Assembly (NCBI RefSeq): GCF_019703515.2
Contig: NC_059385.1
Location: 33,094,501-33,158,500 of the forward strand
From: Myxocyprinus asiaticus
Lineage: Eukaryota > Chordata > Actinopteri > Cypriniformes > Catostomidae
DNA length: 64,000 nucleotides
Direction of reading: 5' to 3'
This document shows, piece by piece, positions 20,273 through 31,413 of the stretch. Both the position numbers and the translations under genes were made by a program. The notes below the pieces were generated by a model. That model was not told the origin of the DNA and did no database searches. It saw nothing but the letters and a program-made list of their open reading frames with translations. How positions within the stretch are numbered: the first letter of the stretch is position 1; every line of letters begins with the position of its first letter.

Positions 20273-23200
20273 ATGGCTGTCTATCTTAACAGTAAGTGTG
20301 TTTTATTATCTCATATTATTATTATTAAGAACATTTATTTATAAGTGAGTCACAGCTCTGATGCAATGCTTAAACAGGATCTCTAACGCTCCAGGTGCTG
20401 TGGATGATGTAGACTTTTCCGACATTATTGAGGAAATTCAATTCCTGAACCATGTGAGTGGTACGTATACCTAATTATATACGTTACATGTCTACGTACA
20501 GTGTGTTGTGAATGTGTAGAATGATCATATTTTTAATATTTACCAGCAGGGCCGAATCCGGAGCTTCAACATCAGAGCGTGCGTCTCCGTGAGACAGTAT
20601 GAACATCCTGCCGCTCAGTAAGTGTTTGTAATGCAGCATTATTTACATGATTTGTTGGATTTGTTTAAAACGTTCTTATGTGTTCTTTTTTTCTCCAGAA
20701 GATATATCAAACCTTGTAAACAAGATCGGTGCATCTGGAATCGAAAATCACACGGTGAGGGCTAGCGGCCGTGGCGTTGCAACAAAGCCGAAAAGATTCA
20801 AATGTAAAGCGTTTTTGGTCGTCCAGGTGCACACTCCGGTTGATGTGGGTGTGAGAGATATTGATTTCATACCACAGACACCAGAACGGAAACGGTCAAG
20901 ACGTTCGCTCAGAGCATCAGGTGATATGTGTGTGTGTGTGTGTGTGTGTATGTGTGTGAAGTTAACTAGATGCTAAAGTTTGTGAACAAACATTGATGTT
21001 GGCTTGAAGTCTTAAACAGTATAACAATATGTACGACTTCTCAAAGCCTACATAAATAAATATTTTAAAAACATTATTTGATCTTTTTCCTAATTCATAT
21101 ATCCTCCCTAACTCTTTTTTTTTTTTTCACAGAGTTGGTTGCGGATGACCATGCGGTACCTGATGTAAATGATGTTCAGAGCTGGGGTGATGGACATGGG
21201 ATGCCTGTGCATTTTCCCAGGTACCTAAAGAAACACAACGGGATGATCAATCCAACGAACGCGTGGTGTTTGCAGCAGATTCCGACCCTGAGGCGAGCCA
21301 ACGAGCAGCCCACGATCACAACCTGACAACAGACTTGTTAAAGCAGGTCGTGCTCATGCTTAAAAAGAAACTCGGGTGAGTTGTAAAAACATTATGTTTT
21401 TTAACTGTGTATTTTTTATGCTATCTATTTTTTCAATATTTATTCCCACTGTATGTCGTTTTAGTTTGGTTGTAACAGGTGATGTTTCGGTACTGTTTTT
21501 GTTTTTACTGTATGGGGCTAGTTCCCTCTCTGTCACTCACTCGAAGTTGTGTCGATGTAGTGACACTAGGGGTCACTCTTGGGAGCCCGAAACACCTCTG
21601 GTCTTTGATAAAAGGCCAATGAAAATTGGCGAGTGGTATTTGCATGCCACTCCCCCGGACATACGGGTATAAAAGGAGCTGGTATGCAACCACTCATTCA
21701 GATTTTCTCTTCGGAGCCGAACGGTCATGCTCATTGAGCTGAATATTTCTGTTCATTCACCTCTGCTGGATCTGACAGCGCATTTCAGCGGCTTCTCCCT
21801 TCTCTGCACTGGTGCACTGCAGAGAACGCCCCTGGGCGCTTCAGCAGAAAAACTAGAGAGTATATTTTCTAAAAGAGCATTTTTCCCCTCTAAAAGAGTA
21901 TATTTCTCTAAAAGAGCGCACACACGGAACGTCATTTCAAAGATGCCTTTCCGATTGTGTGTTATTCCTGGTTGCGTTCGTTATCTCTCAACTTTGGATG
22001 GTCATGATCGCTGTCTTTCGTGGCTGGGCGTGACCCACATGGAAGCAGCGTTTGTGAATGGTTCATGTTCTCACTGCGAGAACATGACCATGGCAATGTT
22101 GCGGTCGCCAGAGCGGCTCCCCGCCTCGGTCCTTCTACCTACGGGTATGAGGCCAGTGCGGCTAGCACTGGGGGCAATTTGGGGATCCCAATGGGATCGT
22201 CTCTGCTGGGTATCCCCCCGCGGACCTCCCATTCCCCAGCATGCTCGTCTGCCCCAATCGGGCTTCCGGATGAGTTCGCCGGCTCGTCTCACGGCGAGTC
22301 TGGCTTCTTGTTCAGAGCTCGCGAAGATGATGAGCTCTCGAGTGCAGCATCGGAGAGCGGGCTTGTCCAGTCGGATGCAGAAGCCTCAGCTGGGCTTCCC
22401 CCTTCGGGGGACGATCGCCCAGTCACAAGCCGATGCCGAAATGACGGACATGCTTTCCCGGGGGGCCACGAGCATCGGGTTAGAGTGGAACCCTTTGCTC
22501 TCCCCTGAACACTCGCGGCTTGATGATTGGTTTCTGGGCTCGCTCCAGTGCCATTCTTCCCGGAAGTGCATGAGGAGCTGCAAGAAAAATCCTGCAAGAA
22601 AAAGCCCGAGGACGGTAGTCATGGTGACGACCGTACGCACCGGGTATGTGACCCAGTGAGGAAGGAAGCCACTCTTTTGCTGAACTGTTGGGTACCGCAG
22701 CCACTTGGGCGTGCGGCGAAATCAAACAAAAAGGCAACAAAAGATTCTTCCTACCAGCTCCACGTGAGTGGGTTCCCTCGTCCCTGGGTTGCCCATCTCA
22801 GGAGCGCTTCGAGGTCCCGCACCCCATCTGCTCGTCGCCAAGGGCATCCCCCTGCGGTGACTGCACCGGCTCCGCCGCAGCCCGCCCCTTCTGCCCGGCC
22901 CCGGCGTGGAGCCCACCGCAGGAAGCTGACGCCACCCGTCTCACAGCCAGCGCCAAAGAACCCACGGAGGTCCTCGAAGCGCCCCTGAGATGGGCAACCC
23001 AGGGACGAGGGAACCCACTCTCGTGGAGCTGGTAGGAAAACCACTCCATCCCCCAGTGGAGGGCTGGATGGAAAATCTTTTGTTGCATTTGTTTGATTTC
23101 ACCGAACGCCCAAGTGGCTGCGGTACCCAACATTTCAGCAAAAGGGTCACATACCCGGTGCATATGGTCATCACCACGACTACCGTCCCCGGGCTTTTTC

Positions 23201-25801
23201 TTGCAGGATTGGCGCTCCAGCGGTGCCCTTTCTGCCCCTGAGTGCCCAGCTGTGGCACACAGCCACCCCCCAATGTGGCAGCCTCCACGGGTTACGAGGA
23301 CAGGCCTCTTCCTCCCCCGTCCCAGGCTGTTCCGGGGGTGGTCACAAGGAGCCAGGTAAGTGCTTCGATGTCCCTAGACTCAGCATGGCCACGACGTGCC
23401 TGCCGGTACGTCCGACGACGTTGTCCCCTTGGTCCCCCTCGCGCGGAATTTGGACGCATGGCTCACACTTTCCAATCTGTCGCGGTGGCTGATCCGGACC
23501 GTCCGACTCGGCTACATTATTCAGTTCGCCAGGCACCCGCCCAGGTTCAGTGGTATTCACTTCACCTTGGTCAAGGGCGAAAACGCCGCCACCCTGCGCG
23601 TGGAGATCGCTACCCTCCTACAGAAGGATGCGATAGAACCTGTCCCTCCAGCCGAGATGAAGAAAGGGTTTTATAGCCCCACTTCATCGTACTGAAAAAT
23701 GGCGGTGGGTTGCAGCCAATCTTGGACCTGCGAGTACTGAACTGGGCTTTACACAGACTCCCGTTCAAGATGCTGATGCAAAGACGCATTCTGGCGAGCA
23801 TCCGGCATCAAGATTGGTTCGCGGCGGTAGACCTGAAGGATGCGTACTTCCACTTCTCGATCCTTCCTCGACATAGACCCTTCCTGCGGTTCGCGTTCGA
23901 GGGTGTATCAGTACAAAGTCCTTCCTTTCGGCCTGTCCCTGTCTCCTCACGTCTTTATGAAGATCGCAGAGGCTGCCCTTGCCCCGCTAAGGGAGGTGAG
24001 CATTCGCATTCTCAACTATCTTGATGACTGGTTCCGGCCGTTAATCCAGGGCAAGCACGTGTTAGTTCGGACTGACAGCATGGCAGCGGTAGTATATGTC
24101 AACCGCCAAGGTGGTCTGTGCTCTCGTTGTATGTCACAACTCGCCCGCCGTCTCCTCCTCCGGAGTCAGCAGCACTTCAAGTCACTGCGAGCCACTCACA
24201 TCCCGGGCAACCTCAACACTACAGCGGACGCGCTGTCACAGCAGGTTTCCCTCAGGGGAGAGTGGAGACTCCACCCTCAGGTGGTTCAGTTGATTTGGTG
24301 TCGATTCTGACGGGCACAGGTGGACCTGTTCGCCTCCCAAGAATCCTCCCACTGCCCGCTCTGGTATGCCCTCACCGAGGCTCCCCTCGGCATAGACGTG
24401 CTGGCACACAGCTGGCCCCCTGGCCTACGCAAATATGCATTTCCCCCAGTGAGCCTGCTTGCACAGACCCTGTGCAAGGTCAGGGAGGATGAGGAGCAGG
24501 TCGTCCTGGTAGCACCCTACTGGCCCACCCAGATGTGGTTCTCGGACCTCACGCTCCTCGCAACAGCTCCCCCCTGGTGAATTCCCCTGAGGAAGGACCT
24601 TCTTTCTCAGGGACGGGGCACCCTCTGGCACCCGCGCCCAGACCTCTGGAATCTCCATGTCTGGCCCCTGGATGGGACGTGGAAGACCTAAGCAGTCTAC
24701 CACCCACGGTGGTAGACATGATCACTCAGGCTAGGGCCCCCTCTACGAGGCGCCTGTATGCCTTTAAGTGGTGTCTATTCGCTAAGTGGTGTTCTTCTCA
24801 ATGCGAAGACCCCCAGAGATGCGCAGTTGGATCAGTGCTTTCCTTCCTGCAGGAGAGGTTGGAAGGGAGGCTGTCCCCTTCCACCTTGGAGCTGAAGACG
24901 TGCACCATTAATTGGCCTCTCTGCCCCAGTCTCCATGTTTGTAGTAATTCCTCCCCCATTGTGCAGGATCTACCTTGAAAGCTCTCCACATGGTTGGAAA
25001 GACCATGTGACGTATTCTTCCACTTAAATATCCCCCCTCTCTTTGGGTGAGGTGTGGTCTCCACAGTGTCTTCCCCTTGGGAGGGACAGCCCCCGACTAG
25101 ACCTGGCGGCCCAGTCGGGTAATCCCCCTTCTTTTTTAGGGAGTGGAAAAAGAGAAGGGGAAAAGAGGCCACGACTGGGTTAAGCCTGTCTCTATCTTTG
25201 GGTAGTCGACTTGTTCCCAAAAAGGGCCGTTCGTCACTCATAGCTATGTTGGGGGAGGTTACGTGTCGACCTGGTGTGCTGGCTATGAGGCACACAGCAG
25301 TCTGCCCACCACACACCGCCAGTTCACATAACACAGTTCAGCCAGTTGTGGCGTTTCGTATAGGGACCCCTAGTGTCACTACATCGACACAACTTCGAGT
25401 GAATGACAGATAGGGAATGTTATGGTTACTGGTGTAACCTCCGTTCCCTGATGGAGGGAACAAGACGTTGTGTCCCTCCTGCCACAACGCTGAACTACCC
25501 GCTGAAATGCCCGGACCTTATATCGGCTCCTCAGCATAAAACCTGAATGAGTGGTTGCATACCAGCTCCTTTTATACCCGTATGTCCGGGGGAGTGGCAT
25601 GCAAATACCACTCGCCAATTTTCATTGGCCTTTTATCAAAGACCAGAGGTGTCTCCCAAGAGTGACCCCTAGTGTCACTACATCGACACAAGGTGTCGTT
25701 CCCTCCATCAGGGAACGGAGGTTACACCAGTAACCATAACGTTTTATTTCCTTAGTTGTTTCCTTAGTTATTTTAATTGTACTCCCCTACGTGTGGTTTA
25801 A
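20273..25801 (+). CDS. Candidate multi-exon gene of unknown function beside polymerase B
   Basis: I do not recognise this gene. Exons joined by consensus splice sites keep one frame: 20273-20291 (MAVYLN), 20395-20460 (acidic, DVDFSDIIEEIQFLNH), 20550-20588, 20699-20920 (QDISNLVNKIG, then RFKCKAFLVVQVHTPVDVG and a basic TPERKRSRRSLRAS, a possible nuclear signal), and from 21133 (ELVADDHAVPD). A one-base shift near 21220 is needed to reach an open segment 21221-21375 (DLLKQVVLMLKKKLG) with donor GGTGAGT. A final small exon 25768-25801 continues its phase and ends in TAA overlapping an AATAAA signal at 25801. DIRS copy B fills that last intron. Exon joins are predictions; the shift suggests a pseudogene. 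No known domain is seen. Confidence 0.4.
21668..21675 (+). promoter_or_regulatory. TATA box of DIRS copy B
   Basis: TATAAAAG within the 5' terminal repeat, about 50 bases upstream of the gag-like start at 21727, in the same context as copy A. Confidence 0.6.
21727..22659 (+). pseudogene. DIRS gag-like region, copy B
   Basis: A 310-codon frame opens MLIELNISVHSPLLDL, as in copy A. It includes a cysteine/histidine-rich segment (LDGHDRCLSWLGVTHMEAAF then CSHCENM) around 21990-22090 that resembles the zinc-knuckle-like part of DIRS gag proteins. After about 22100 the composition suggests that the true frame shifts by one base (a second frame 22020-22508 reads STGGNLGIPMGSS as in copy A). The 3' half of gag is missing and replaced by inverted sequence from 22590. 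Confidence 0.75.
22590..23215. repeat. Internal palindrome in DIRS copy B
   Basis: The left arm (about 22590-22815) is the reverse complement of the right arm (about 22970-23215), with a spacer of about 155 bp. Landmarks: CCTCGTCCCTGGGTTGCCCATCTCA on the left pairs with TGAGATGGGCAACCCAGGGAC on the right. By comparison with copies A and C the right arm is in normal orientation and the left arm is an inverted duplicate. Confidence 0.88.
23396..24310 (+). pseudogene. DIRS reverse transcriptase / RNase H, copy B
   Basis: The plus strand keeps the finger-palm blocks lost from copy A: HFTLVKGENAATLRVEI, EPVPPAEMKKGFYSP (stop 23693-23695), then GGGLQPILDLRVLNW, WFAAVDLKDAYFHFSIL near 23820 with the first catalytic Asp, VLPFGLSLSPHVFMKI and RILNYLDDW near 24005 with the YxDD box. 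Straight after LNYLDDW the text jumps to RNase H-domain sequence (QGKHVLVRTD), so the thumb and the N-terminal part of RNase H are deleted. Frame changes occur at about 23700 and 23920. Inactive. Confidence 0.88.
24535..24905 (+). pseudogene. DIRS tyrosine recombinase, truncated, copy B
   Basis: Only the connection region and the N-terminal part of the recombinase remain: PSTRRLYAFKWCLFAKWCSS then SVLSFLQERLEGRLSPSTLE near 24880. The whole catalytic domain is deleted: at about 24895 the text passes directly to the 3' untranslated part (CTGAAGACGTGCACCATTAA), which in copy C lies at about 47235. No integration enzyme can be made from this copy. Confidence 0.88.
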
Positions 25802-25806
25802 ATAAA
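25801..25806 (+). terminator. Polyadenylation signal AATAAA
   Basis: AATAAA overlaps the TAA stop of the putative last exon of the candidate spliced gene and precedes the polymerase B start at 25827, so the two genes would be separate units in tandem. Confidence 0.4.
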
Positions 25807-25826
25807 AAAAAAGATCCGATTTAAAA

Positions 25827-28800
25827 ATGGCAAAACATTGTCGGGAGTCTGATGGTTGTGATCAGGGGCTAGCAGCTAGGTTTAGACGATGCAGCAACAG
25901 TGAGATCCCCCTTGAACAGTGCAGCAACACAGAAACATTGCTTTATCTAATTGAGACAATGGAGGAGATGAACAGATCTGAGTCTACACCTGGTACATTG
26001 CTAGAATTATTAAACATTGTGAGATCAATGTCAGACAATCAACCAGAACCAGAACCAGATCCAAATTTAGCATTAGACAGTGTTTTAAATTCCCACCAGG
26101 TGGGCGAGGGTACAGATAACCATTGGTATCATTCATTTGATCCTACAGTACCAAATATGGGATTAACACCCACTGATATTGACATGCTTGTAAGAGAGGG
26201 TGGTGATATTGGTGGTTATACTGTGGTCCTGAGACTCTGCGTGTAATATCTGCCACAGACTTAGTAGCCTATGCTATATTTTTGCATGATATTTTGTCCT
26301 AAATAGTGTCGTTTTCCAGACTGTTGGCTGGAGATGACGGGTTAATTTACATAACATTGAGAGGTCCTAGTCTAACCACTGATGTTAACACTGTCTTGTC
26401 ACCTAGCAACGATTACAGTGTGGATGTCTTCACAAATCAGATTGAAAAGATAATGCAAAGTAACTCTGATGTGCGGGTTGATGATAGTTTGGATCTAAAT
26501 GTGACTATAGCAAGGAGTAAACAAGGTGGTGTTTATCAAAAGATACATGATATTGCCCATAACGAAGTGATCACCAGAAACAGGATGAATCTGTTCTGCC
26601 CCACCAATACTTCAAATAATCTGTGTTTTGCAATCGGCTTGGCACATTTTCTAAACCCTCAAAAACCACACACAGATTTAGAACCTATAGCAGCGGCAAT
26701 GCAGAAGATGGCGGGGTATTCAGAACAGCATAAGATAGGGTTTAATGATATCACACGGTTTGAATGGATGTTACACATTAAAATAGTGGTCTTCCATAGG
26801 TCATGCACTGGTGTGTTGGAGAAGTATACGTCCAATGACGCACAACATCATAAAACAGTGTTCTTGTACCTGCACAATGGCCACTATTTTATGATTAAGA
26901 AGTTGAATGCGTTCATAGGCACTCCATATGTGTGTGACTACTGCTACCAGGGTTTTACGAACCGTAGAGATCATCATTGCAAATACATCTGCGATATCTG
27001 CAATGGTCCTGATTGTTATAAGTACCCCGTCAAAACAAAGCAATGCAGCGACTGTTTGCGGTACTGCAAATCTGACTATTGTTATGATGCGAATAAGCAA
27101 CCACCATTAGGTCAACAGTTTGCACAGTGTGCTGTTACAAAATACTGTCAAAAATTTAATAGATGTTATCATGTCAGTGCCACCAACCCCAAACCACACA
27201 AGTGTGCAGCCGAACGGTGTATCCATTGTGGCAAGGAATTGATTAATGACAGTGTACATAAATGCTTTATACAACCAATAAAGCTCGAGGCACCTAGCGA
27301 CAAGTACATATTCTATGATTTTGAGATGCAATACATAAATGGTAAACACGTTGCAAACTTCGTTTGCACCATTATATTTAAAGGGGAGGAGTTCACAGCC
27401 GCTAGTCCAGACTGTATAGAATTACTTGTTAAAAGGTTTAGACATCCACGTTATCAGAATTTTGCATGGATTGCCCACAATGCTTCTGGTTTTGATAACT
27501 TTATACTTTTGGAATATTTCACAAAAGCAGGGCTCACACTTAAAATCACTATGCAAGGATGTCGGATAATTTTAATGTATGACAACACATTCAAGCAGCG
27601 CTTTATTGACAGTTATTCATTCATCCCTATGTGTTAGGCCATGACATCTGCTGCATTAAATCTAACCTGCGCAGAGAAATTTATTTTCCGCACAATTTCA
27701 ACAGATTAGAAAATGAGAATTACATAGGACCATACCCGGACAGGTGTTTCTACAGCTATGAGACAATGTCTGACAAAGAGAGGGCTCTGTTTGACGAGCG
27801 GTATGTTACAGTATCAGGAAAAGTGTTTGATTTTAAAAAAGAACTTGCCATATATGGCAAGAATGATGTCATTTAGCTCAGGGAGGCTTGCATGAAGTAC
27901 CGCAATGAATTCATACAGTGTACCAAACTTGATCCATTTAGATGTGCAGTGTATAAAACCCACTTCCTACCAAAAGACATCCTAGCTCTGACCCATAACA
28001 ACGCGTACACCAGTCTGAACAAGACATACTCAAACATTTCCATTGAATGGCTTGAATATGTTAAAACAACACGTGGCGTAGACATTCAGCATGCATTAAA
28101 CCACGGCGAGATGGTGATTGGAAAATAACATCTCGATGGTTATTATGAAAAGGACGGTGTAAAAAAGGCTCTTGATTTCAAAGGCTGTATGTTTCACGGG
28201 CATGAATGTCATTTTAATCCTAACCATTTACACCCGCTATCAAAACTGCCCTATGGCACACTCAGAAGACAGTTTGATGACAAGGTTGAAATTTTAGAGC
28301 GTGCATATGGGTTGGAGGTAGAAGTGATGTGGGAGTGTGCTTGGAACACTGCTAAACAGACTGATGTTGATGTGATGGCATTTATGGCCACTTACACACA
28401 ACCTGAAAGATTGAAACCACACACGCTCTATTTGGTGGCAATGCGTACAAGCTGTATCATAAAGCTGACAATGGTGAAAAAATACGATATGTCGACTTTA
28501 CAAGTTTGTACCCCTTTTGCCAGGCCAAGAAATGCTATCCCATAGGACACCCCCAAATAATTTTCAAGGATTTTGATCCTCTTGAAAATGATTATGGATT
28601 TGTCAAAGCCACAGTACTGCCCCACGAAAACTGCTTCACCCCATCCTTCCCTATAGGACTGGCGGCAAGCTTATGTTTCTACTCTGCCGCACATGTGCAG
28701 AACAGCAGAATCAGACCACCCGTGTAGACACACTGATGAGGAAAGGGCTATTTCATGCTGCTGGGTTAGTATCAAACTGTTAAAGGATGTGGAGAAGGGG

Positions 28801-29400
28801 TATGGTGTAATGAAGGTGGACGAGGTATGGCATTTCCCTCAATGATCAGAAACCTTGTTTTGTGATTATGATAAAACATTTCTACAGTACAAACATGAGG
28901 CCAGTGGATTCCCTGCGCACATTGTGACAGATGCAGACAAAGAATCTTACATCGACGATTACTTTGAGAAAGAGGGGATTAAGCTGAATCTTGACAAGAT
29001 AAGTCTTAACCCTGCACGCCAGTCTATTAATAAACTTCTGCTGAACTCACTTTGGGGGCGGTTCTCTGTGCGCGAAAATTTGCCGTGTACGGAACTACTT
29101 TCAGACCCTGAACAGTTTGCCCAACACATTTTTGGCGATGGTTATGACATTAAACACTTCTCATTCGTGTCAGACACTGTTGCACTAATTCAGTGGTGTT
29201 ATGCAGATGGGAAAGGCGGTCAGACCCATGACATTAATGTCTTTCTTGGTGCGTTTACAACTGCACATGCACGTCTAGAGCTGTATGAACTAATGGATAA
29301 GCTGGGGGATAGGCTGTTGTAAAGTGACACAGACAACGTCATCTTTACTTCTAGAGACGGCGTCTGGGAGCCTCCATTAGGGCCTTATCTCAAACAGTGA
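25827..29400 (+). pseudogene. Protein-primed-type DNA polymerase B, Polinton/adintovirus-like
   Basis: A family B DNA polymerase that would copy a self-replicating element or virus. The N-terminal part (25827-26246) is followed by cysteine-rich knuckles (VCDYCYQGF, HHCKYICDICNGPDC, near 26930-27020), exonuclease motifs YIFYDFEMQ (near 27310) and AHNASGFDNF (near 27480), polymerase motif A VDFTSLYPFC near 28495, motif B NPARQSINKLLLNSLWGRF near 29010, and motif C with DTD at 29326-29334. Damage: frameshift near 26220; stops at 26300, 27635 (with shift), 27874, 28126 and 28843; shifts near 28425 and 28720; a stop at 29320 just before motif C. The C-terminus is lost after 29395. The gene is dead. 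No capsid, integrase or ATPase gene is seen nearby. Confidence 0.88.
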
Positions 29401-29798
29401 AACAAAGGGGCCAAGATATCCAGCAATCAGCTTCCCTGGAGCACTTCCTAAACACAATAAATATTAAAATTAGACAAGCAAAAGGCAATAGTTGAAATAG
29501 GACACTAAAGTGACTCCAGAAAAAGAAGAAATACTCACTGGGACCAGCAAAGGATAATGGGTTCACAGATGGTCTAATCCCAAACCCAATCTTAAACCAC
29601 TAATAGATTTATGATAACAAATATAATACAACAAAACAGATAAAGACAAGAAAGAAAAACAAACTCAAACAAAACAAAACACCAAATGGAAAACCAAATA
29701 TTACAAAATCAACACACAACAAAACAGCCGTCCACCTACTTCACCACACACACATGCTGTTTGATGTTGGACATGCAGGCAAACACGCACCTCAGACT
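29401..29798. other. A-rich non-coding stretch
   Basis: The polymerase text ends abruptly before it. The stretch is A/C-rich (ACAAAACAAAACACC and similar) with no gene or boundary that I can name. Confidence 0.35.
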
Positions 29799-30260
29799 AA
29801 AGGCCCAAACACACTCTAAGTACATGAATGCAGGCGCATCTTGCTACGCAGGCTCGATTTCACATGTCGTTGCATTGTGAAATATGTCAGAGTGCAATTC
29901 ATAACCTAACGCAAGTACGCGCTGTATTCTCAGCATTGCCGCAAGGGGCGCTACAGCAGATTTTCTTTGCTCTGTCATGGCAGATCAGCAATTTTAGGAG
30001 AGTCTTGCTAAACAAGTTACATTATACAAACATATTTTTCTGTCATCATTTTAGCAAATACAAAAGCACACTCCTCAACTGTTAACATGTTGACTCCACA
30101 ACATCCGGTTTCATGGCACCTAAAAAACTCCCCCCTTGTGGTCCAAGGTTTGTAACCGCCAGAGCAACACTGCAAGTAATGTATGTACAACAGGACCACG
30201 CGTTGGCGAAGCACTCGCGTCTGTGTTTGCGTACTTGCGTGAAGTATGTTTGGGCCCTAA
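29799..30260. mobile_element. MITE with long imperfect inverted repeats
   Basis: The left end AAGGCCCAAACACACTCTAAG pairs with the right end GAAGTATGTTTGGGCCCTAA, and pairing continues inward (AAGTACATGAATGCAGGCGC against GCGTCTGTGTTTGCGTACTTG). The interior carries GCAAGGGGCGCTACAGCAG. It resembles a repeat family I recall from zebrafish and carp, but the superfamily is not certain. No coding sequence. Confidence 0.65.
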
Positions 30261-30379
30261 CACGTGCCTATGTAAAAACATAACTATTTCATTTAATATG
30301 CATAAAACACACTGTAATCACTTCATATGGTTACATATTTTATATTAACTCACAATCATTTTGTTCTGCATTAAGCTGA

Positions 30380-31250
30380 TTATTATATGAAATGATTTGC
30401 CTTATTTCAGTTTATTGGTCACACACAACAATCCCTGTGAAATGGAGGCGTGTGTGTGCTGCCACAGGTGTTCTTTTTATCCTTGAGACTCCCTATTCCT
30501 CTTGATGCATGCATCCCGATACATCCCAATACTTCCTATTCCACATATTGTCAGCATCAAATCATGCATTGCCTGATTCTATTCTATTAAAAGCATTCAC
30601 AGAAAGGGCCTTACAAGGAGACAGAGAGACTGTGACTCTCTAAGCTGTATTTTCCCATTGTTCTGCACCTTGATTATCAAACTGAGTAAATGATAATTAA
30701 ATCAATAAATGAATGATTAAATATGTAACGTATTGAGTAACATTCATAATGCAGTTTATCATAGTACGTTGATTACACATTGTCATTTTTAGATCATTGC
30801 ATATTGCATACATGTTAATTCAATTATCAAAATGGATTAATGGAATAAATGAAAATATACCATATATTCCCCCCTTTGGGACTTATATAGTCCCACTAAC
30901 TTAGCCTAATTCAAGAGAGCTACTTCACAATCTAGTCCCTTCACTCATTACCTTCTATTGACCAATTGTAAGTCAGACAGTCTTTCTTATCAATTACCAG
31001 ATCATGGAACAGCACTCCTGTGGAGCATCAGGACCAAATGTCTCCCCCCACTCTTAACAAGAGAGGAGTAAAAGATCATGTCTCCCTCAACCCAACACTC
31101 AAGAGATAGAATATTGTGTTATAAGCATGAGCATGTAAATTATTCAGCACTTGCCCGTAGTTTCATGGTTATGTAGAATATAACAGAAAACATCATTCAA
31201 AATCATAACATTTTGATTAGAGTTGCATGAAGATCAAAATCAGCAATATA
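30380..31250 (-). mobile_element. Endogenous retrovirus LTR, minus strand, left copy
   Basis: On the minus strand it shares GGGACTATATAAGTCCC and AAAGGGGGGAATATATGG (30860-30900) with the LTRs at 18416-19463 and 33714-35146, including the position of the TATA-like box. An AATAAA lies near 30413. It follows an env C-terminus, so it is a 3' LTR. Exact ends are not resolved. Confidence 0.6.
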
Positions 31251-31413
31251 TTAAAAGACATAAAAAATAAAAAGTTATTTTGTTTCAAAGACCCTGTTGA
31301 CAAAAGATCTTCAACCCAGTTACTTTGCGTAATGTAGAGGGCCACCACTGGGGAGAGGTTAGGCTAGCACTTACATCCCAGGGCATGGCTCATCATTCAT
31401 TTCCTCATATATA

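Larger units (their letters stand above)
21521..25743 (+). mobile_element. DIRS-type retrotransposon, copy B
   Basis: Starts GTTCCCTCTCTGTCACTCAC and ends with TTACACCAGTAACCATAACG(TT). The 5' repeat (21521-21715) is the inverse of sequence near 25550-25690. Order is promoter repeat, gag remnant, an internal palindrome, RT/RNase H, and a truncated recombinase. GTT is present at both ends, and DIRS insertions make no target duplication. It lies in the putative last intron of the candidate spliced gene, in the same orientation. Confidence 0.9.

Noticed and set aside
20699..20760. Alternative splicing of exon 4 ending at 20754 with another reading frame
   Set aside because: The alternative joins keep a frame for a few codons only, and the longer exon to 20920 has better coding character.
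25827..29400. Herpesvirus-type DNA polymerase
   Set aside because: Motif spacing, short exonuclease region and cysteine knuckles fit protein-primed polymerases better; no other herpesvirus gene is present.
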